9,992 bases of DNA, taken from NCBI GenBank assembly GCA_002317355.1, contig DCJC01000068.1:9630-19621 (forward strand), in the 5' to 3' direction. The DNA is from Prevotellaceae bacterium UBA1710. Lineage in GTDB: Bacteria; Bacteroidota; Bacteroidia; Bacteroidales; Bacteroidaceae. This document shows, piece by piece, positions 7,255 to 9,992 of this stretch. A model generated the notes under the pieces. The model did not search any database. It was given only the letters and a program-made list of their open reading frames with translations, and was not told the DNA's origin. Made by a program: the position numbers and the translations under genes. Position 1 is the first letter of the stretch. The number at the start of each line of letters is the position of its first letter.

Positions 7255-7295
7255 ACAACTTCAATCCATATCTCATTATGGATTGAAGTTGTTTG
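7255..7295 (+). terminator. Strong 16-bp hairpin after the secreted-protein gene
   Basis: ACAACTTCAATCCATA (7255-7270) pairs perfectly with 7277-7292 around the loop TCTCAT. Only TTTG follows, so the U tract is poor. It may act as a weak terminator or as a 3'-end stabilising hairpin. It begins 29 nt after the stop codon. Confidence 0.65.
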
Positions 7296-7752
7296 CTATA
7301 TAGACCTAACGACAAAAGCATAAGAGCAAAGAAAGGTTCAGCGGAAAAATCATGGAGACACATTAATTGTGAGATAAAGATACTTTTCGCTATGACTATT
7401 TTTTGAAGAAATTACGTTACTGCTGTTGCGAAAAATTTTGCCAAAACAGTGTTATTTCACTGAGAATAAGAACATTACAGCATGTTATTCATTTTTTGAT
7501 TTGATTTTCGCTTCGCGAGAACGTGAATTACCGAAAATTGCCCGTAAATTTTATCGAAAATTGAAAATCAGGGCGTTACAAGATAATTTACAAATAAATT
7601 TGCGGGTCATTCACGGACATTTACGTGCGCCGCAGGCAAAAAACAAATTATCACATCAGTACTAAAATTACGTGATGAATTAGGAGAAACAAGAATAAAT
7701 GTTTATTATTGCAAGTAGGTAAAATTTTAGATCTTTTGCTATGTCAATACAT
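7296..7752. other. 457-bp A+T-rich gap without a supported gene
   Basis: No family is recognised in any frame. A TTG-initiated frame of 79 codons (7426-7665) has no recognisable motif, and no promoter of the type used elsewhere here precedes it closely. A small stem CAGTG/CACTG lies at 7447-7462. I see no other clear structure. Confidence 0.55.
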
Positions 7753-7826
7753 CACCAATCCATCTCCAATTCGGAATTGGCGCTGAATTGGACTTCGATT
7801 GGACTTGAACTGGAACTGGATTGGAG
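7753..7826 (+). repeat. 11-bp repeat array 2 (inverted units plus direct units)
   Basis: Two inverted 11-bp units occur at 7753-7763 and 7764-7774 (CACCAATCCAT, CTCCAATTCGG). Five direct units follow in continuous 11-bp phase: a degenerate CGGAATTGGCG (7772-7782), CTGAATTGGAC, TTCGATTGGAC, TTGAACTGGAA and CTGGATTGGAG (7783-7826). CCAATTCGGAATTGG at the junction is a perfect palindrome. The design and unit length match the array at 5409-5469, with the core changed from AATSGGA to AATTGGA. It is non-coding. Confidence 0.8.
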
Positions 7827-7946
7827 CTGCTTCAGAGGAAAGTCGGGGCTCTCCTGACCTCCATTAAAGGGAGGAATAACAACTACAAAAGAAACGCCTG
7901 CAAATTTTCAACAAAACTATGTGCAGAGTTTCTCAAAAAAAAATTG
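7827..7946. other. Short non-coding stretch between the array and the inverted-repeat element
   Basis: This contains a small stem CCTCC/GGAGG around 7860-7876 and an A-rich run at 7935-7943. No gene is seen. Confidence 0.5.
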
Positions 7947-8134
7947 CGATTTTCCCGTCACTCCGTCACACTCGCTGATAATCAATACGTTAGGTGGTGA
8001 CGGAAGCTTTTTCTTCCGTCACCATTCCGTCACAAGCGTGACGGTAATGTGACGGTAATGTGACGGAATAATTTTAAATCGTCACGCCTAATCGCCTGAT
8101 ACTCAATGAGTGTGACGGAGTGACGGAAAAATCG
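7947..8134. repeat. 188-bp inverted-repeat element with ten GTGACGG heptamers
   Basis: The outer arms 7947-7973 and 8108-8134 are inverted copies with 26 of 27 positions paired. Weaker pairing (TGA, ATCA, TAGG blocks) continues inward to about 7996 and 8085. The exact heptamer CCGTCAC occurs at 7955, 7963, 8016 and 8027, and its complement GTGACGG at 7997, 8038, 8049, 8060, 8112 and 8120. Inside are a perfect 11-bp stem with a 6-nt loop (7996-8023), a 10-bp inverted repeat (8024-8033 with 8060-8069) and three head-to-tail 11-bp copies GTGACGGTAAT, GTGACGGTAAT, GTGACGGAATA (8038-8070). There is no coding frame and no obvious target-site duplication. It lies 54 nt before the promoter of the orphan Rpn-tail gene. 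Confidence 0.85.
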
Positions 8135-8187
8135 TGAAAAACTTTTTTCTTATCACCCGAAATACTTTCCTAAAAAAATCATAGTAA

Positions 8188-8219
8188 TTTGGATGTGTGA
8201 GAAATTGTTCGTATCTTTG
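8188..8219 (+). promoter_or_regulatory. Promoter of the Rpn-tail gene
   Basis: TTTG (8188-8191), 20 nt, TATCTTTG (8212-8219) is a perfect consensus match with optimal spacing. The predicted leader is only about 25 nt and contains AAAGGA about 8 nt before the ATG. Confidence 0.82.
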
Positions 8220-8248
8220 CCACGAATTTACAAAAGAAAGGAATTGTC

Positions 8249-8593
8249 ATGGATTTATCCACAAAACGGATCTCCAACCAGGCAGAGATTGCTGCTTTCA
8301 ACAAGAGGGAACTGCATGATTACCGCGAGAGCCAAAAGGATTTCTGGGATCTTAATAGCGTCATAGAGACTGCCGAGAAGAAAGGCATGAAGAAGGGACT
8401 TGAGGAAGGTGAGAAGAAAGGCATGAAGAAGGGTATAAAGAAAGGGCGTGCTGAAGGAGAAGCGATTGGCATGCAAAAAGGAGAGCACAACAAGGCACTT
8501 GATATTGCACGTAATCTCAAGTCTTTCGGTATGCCGATAAATCAGATCATTGCAATGACAGGACTTTCCGAAGACGATATCAATGCCTTATAG
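8249..8593 (+). CDS. Orphan C-terminal tail of an Rpn / PD-(D/E)XK transposase-family protein
   Basis: This 114-residue protein matches only the C-terminal part of Rpn-family (recombination-promoting nuclease, PDDEXK transposase-like) proteins, usually about 280-330 residues long; the N-terminal nuclease domain is absent. Residues 12-46 (AEIAAFNKRELHDYRESQKD, then FWDLNSVIETAEKKG) resemble the end of the family's conserved body. Residues 46-78 are a strict G-x-x-x repeat, with glycines at 46, 50, 54, 58, 62, 66, 70, 74 and 78, rich in Lys and Glu. Residues 82-114 (ALDIARNLKSFGMPINQIIA, then MTGLSEDDINAL) are the small helix-turn-helix-like tail often seen in the family. A perfect promoter and an in-frame ATG argue for an expressed gene rather than plain debris. 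Either it is a truncated remnant, or a free-standing equivalent of the small RpnS product made from within full-length rpn genes. Confidence 0.75.
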   Translation: MDLSTKRISNQAEIAAFNKRELHDYRESQKDFWDLNSVIETAEKKGMKKGLEEGEKKGMKKGIKKGRAEGEAIGMQKGEHNKALDIARNLKSFGMPINQIIAMTGLSEDDINAL

Positions 8594-8770
8594 TTTCTGC
8601 TACTATAATAAGGACTAGATAAAGATTATCACTTGCAATCAAAGGATATTGGAATCCAGTACCCCCTGTTAAATACTTGTTATACATATAATTCAGCATA
8701 GATTTATACGTTTCATTTCACAAAAAACAAGAAAAATCGCACGTTTTGTAATTTTTTTCTTATTTTATTA

Positions 8771-8799
8771 TTGTTTTAAAACATAATTTTATATATTTG
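8771..8799 (+). promoter_or_regulatory. Promoter of the structured RNA region
   Basis: TTG (8771-8773), 18 nt, TATATTTG (8792-8799). The -7 element is a perfect match. The predicted start falls near 8804-8807, at the first base of the palindrome GTCTAATTATTAGAC (8804-8818), which could be an operator or a 5'-terminal hairpin. Confidence 0.7.
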
Positions 8800-8803
8800 C
8801 ATC

Positions 8804-9092
8804 GTCTAATTATTAGACACTACATAATTTAAAAGCGTCATCGATGCTTTGTCTATTGACTGAATGAAACCTAGGAAATTTCAAGCAGAAGATCAAAGAC
8901 AACGCAAGAAGTGAATGCTACGGGTATGCAATAATTGTATCCCTAAGTGTGCATTGAGGGTTAATATGCCCTCACGCACACTCTTAGGGTATTGCAGATA
9001 CAAACGTGGGCAGACACTCTATTCGTCTATCTTCTCTGGCTTTCCTAGGGCCACATTCAGCAGACGAGTAGAGTTGGAGGCCCACGCTTTTT
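8804..9092 (+). ncRNA. Candidate structured non-coding RNA or long regulatory leader
   Basis: About 290 nt follow a consensus promoter and form a dense series of helices. They are: 8804-8809/8813-8818; 8832-8839/8843-8850 (8 bp); 8851-8859/8893-8900 (8 bp, one bulge); 8865-8869/8879-8883; a long rod 8924-9001 made of GTAT/ATAC, GCAATA/TATTGC, CCCTAAG/CTTAGGG, TGTGC/GCACA and TGAGGG/CCCTCA; and a second rod 9005-9086 made of CGTGGGC/GCCCACG, an 11-bp stem 9017-9027/9063-9073 with one G-U, and TGGC/GCCA. It ends in CTTTTTG, as a terminator would. The 9-nt loops at 8870-8878 (CCTAGGAAA) and 9041-9049 (TTTCCTAGG) are exact complements. It shows no tmRNA, RNase P or SRP landmarks. A 6S-like or other known Bacteroidales RNA cannot be excluded without a covariance search. 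Confidence 0.7.
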
Positions 9093-9169
9093 GTTATGTG
9101 GTAATGAGAATTACACTTATACATCCATCCTCGGGTATCAATGGAAACACAATCTAATTTAATTGGCTT

Positions 9170-9388
9170 ATGGCAATAACTAACAAGGAAGCAGAAATTC
9201 TTGCTGAAACTTGGGGAGACAAACCATGCACCCATCCTTCATTTGAAAAAGAATTTTTCGTAGGAGAAATAAATGGACAAGAAGAATCCATGAAAACTGG
9301 AGACTACATTTGTACTCAATGCGGAAGAGTTTTCACTCGTAAAGAAAAGGAAGAAATAGAGGAGAAACGAATGCACTCAGATTCATGA
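9170..9388 (+). CDS. Small putative zinc-binding protein
   Basis: This 72-residue cytoplasmic protein is of unknown function. It has C20-x-H22 (KPCTHPSFEKEFFVG) and C48-x2-C51 (TGDYICTQCGRVFTRKEKEE), four potential zinc ligands in a C-x-H/C-x2-C arrangement, followed by a charged helix to the C-terminus. Its family is not recognised with certainty; similar small C-H/C-C ribbon proteins occur in Bacteroidetes. It starts 77 nt after the U tract of the structured RNA. A 12-codon frame (9141-9179) overlaps its start by 10 nt in another frame, so translation coupling is conceivable. Between the RNA and the gene lies a small hairpin with a GAGA loop (9098-9116). No separate promoter is visible, so it is probably transcribed by read-through of the structured region. 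Confidence 0.7.
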   Translation: MAITNKEAEILAETWGDKPCTHPSFEKEFFVGEINGQEESMKTGDYICTQCGRVFTRKEKEEIEEKRMHSDS

Positions 9389-9441
9389 GTACATGGGAAA
9401 AAATCTATATCAAATAAGAGTAAAAACATTATTAACCAAAT

Positions 9442-9512
9442 GTAAACAAAGTAGCCGATACCTACACGACCAGCATCAACAACAGAAATCATATCGGCAA
9501 TTCTTTGTTTAC
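9442..9512 (+). promoter_or_regulatory. 71-nt stem-loop in the leader of the BspA-like gene
   Basis: GTAAACAAAG (9442-9451) pairs with 9503-9512, and GCCGATA (9454-9460) pairs with 9492-9498. Together these give 17 perfect pairs with one internal loop (2 nt against 4 nt) and a 31-nt apical loop. The stem ends 18 nt before the ATG and is followed by TTTT, so it could be a weak terminator of the small gene, a translation-control hairpin or a DNA operator. No consensus promoter is seen between 9389 and 9530. Confidence 0.7.
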
Positions 9513-9530
9513 TTTTAACTATTACCAATT

Positions 9531-9992
9531 ATGAGAAATCTTTTATACAATTTTTTCATCCTTTGCCTATTTATGGCGAGCAGCGAATTTGTTTTTGCGA
9601 ATGACATTCCTAATAACACAATTTACTACACAACTACTGATGGAAAAACAATAGGATCATCATTATTTGTTTGCGGTGAACTCTACGTCAGCAACACCTA
9701 CGAGAATGGCCAAGGCATTCTTACATACGCAGGAGACATCACATCTATTGAAAAAAACACATTTAGCAATAACCATAATCTTTTAAGCATCACCATTCCC
9801 AATAGTGTAAAAAGTATAGGGCAGTCAGCATTTGCCGGTTGCGAGGAACTTACAAGTATTGACATTTCTGAGAATGTTACTACTATTGGCAGTTATGCTT
9901 TCGATAGATGTAGAAGCCTTACAAGTATTGTTATCCCCAAAAATGTTACTACTATTGGCAGTTATGTTTTCAATGGATGTACAAGCCTTACA
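9531..9992 (+). CDS. BspA-like leucine-rich repeat (LRR_5) protein, N-terminal part (runs off right edge)
   Basis: The ATG at 9531 opens 154 codons without a stop to the window end. Residues 1-23 are a signal peptide (ending FVFA|ND), so the protein is exported, and in this group usually surface-bound. Residues 24-69 are a non-repeat cap. From about residue 70, and clearly from 84, there are 23-residue BspA/TpLRR repeats: 84-106 (LLSITIPNSVKSIGQSAFAG...), 107-129 and 130-152, each with the pattern LTSIxIPxNVTTIGSYxFxxCxS. Such proteins in Bacteroidetes are linked to adhesion to host matrix proteins or other bacteria. The second and third repeats are nearly identical at the DNA level (69-bp period, 9849-9917 and 9918-9986). 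The C-terminus, including any sorting domain, is not visible. Confidence 0.93.
   Translation, partial: MRNLLYNFFILCLFMASSEFVFANDIPNNTIYYTTTDGKTIGSSLFVCGELYVSNTYENGQGILTYAGDITSIEKNTFSNNHNLLSITIPNSVKSIGQSAFAGCEELTSIDISENVTTIGSYAFDRCRSLTSIVIPKNVTTIGSYVFNGCTSLT
9849..9986 (+). repeat. 69-bp tandem coding repeats in the LRR gene
   Basis: Two adjacent 69-bp units (9849-9917 and 9918-9986) share long identical blocks, including the stretch encoding NVTTIGSY. Each encodes one 23-residue LRR_5 unit. CTTACA, the start of another unit, is the last sequence visible at 9987-9992. Confidence 0.9.

Noticed and set aside
7426..7665. 79-codon frame starting at TTG
   Set aside because: No recognisable motif, A+T-rich non-coding composition, rare start codon and no close promoter.
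7835..7850. GAGGAAAGTCGGGGCT resembles the conserved 5' core (GAGGAAAGTCCGGGCT) of bacterial RNase P RNA
   Set aside because: One mismatch in the core, no matching 3' conserved region (ACAGAA...GGCTTA type) within the next 400 nt, and no surrounding P RNA helices. Taken as coincidence.
8804..9092. Structured RNA as tmRNA or SRP RNA
   Set aside because: No tag-peptide frame with a tRNA-Ala-like 3' CCA end, and no SRP apical GGAA-type domain.
8915..9157. 80-codon frame through the structured RNA
   Set aside because: The frame follows the inverted repeats of the rods, shows no family signature and is better explained as a by-product of RNA structure.
8804..9170. Structured RNA as a retron msr-msd
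   Set aside because: No reverse transcriptase gene follows; downstream genes are a small zinc-ribbon-like protein and an LRR protein.

Overview
The window looks like a chromosomal segment of a Bacteroidales bacterium, most likely Prevotellaceae. Three things point there. Promoters match the Bacteroidetes primary-sigma consensus (TTG/TTTG, 18-20 nt, TAnnTTTG) ahead of almost every gene. The block rpsU-xerC-hpf-tRNAs-tuf has a familiar Bacteroidetes layout. The surface proteins (SCGSDDD lipoprotein, OmpA-like porin, BspA-type LRR protein) are typical of the group. The genus is inferred from overall character, not from a search.

The left third (1-2493, minus strand) is a core translation block: rpsU (bS21), xerC (tyrosine recombinase) and hpf (ribosome hibernation factor), then a second promoter driving tRNA-Thr(TGT), tRNA-Tyr(GTA), tRNA-Gly(TCC), tRNA-Thr(GGT) and tuf. 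The tRNA order equals the E. coli thrU-tyrU-glyT-thrT-tufB operon. tuf runs off the left edge.

The middle (2554-7295, plus strand) holds three separately promoted and separately terminated envelope genes: an OmpA-like porin, a surface lipoprotein with a lipocalin-like C-terminal half, and a secreted protein with a YwqK/MORN-like N-terminal part and a disordered insertion.

The right part (about 5400-9992) is accessory. It contains two related arrays of 11-bp units (5409-5469 and 7753-7826), each an inverted part followed by direct repeats, and a 188-bp inverted-repeat element built from ten exact GTGACGG/CCGTCAC heptamers (7947-8134). Next comes an orphan gene for only the C-terminal tail of an Rpn/PD-(D/E)XK family protein. 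A promoter then leads into about 290 nt of strongly structured sequence (8804-9092), read here as a candidate non-coding RNA or long regulatory leader: at least six hairpins or rods, two 9-nt hairpin loops that are exact complements (a possible kissing interaction), and a U-tract end. It is followed by a 72-aa putative zinc-binding protein, a 71-nt stem-loop, and the start of a BspA-like LRR protein that runs off the right edge.

The best candidates for something undescribed are the structured RNA with its downstream small protein, the heptamer inverted-repeat element beside the orphan Rpn tail, and the 11-bp arrays.
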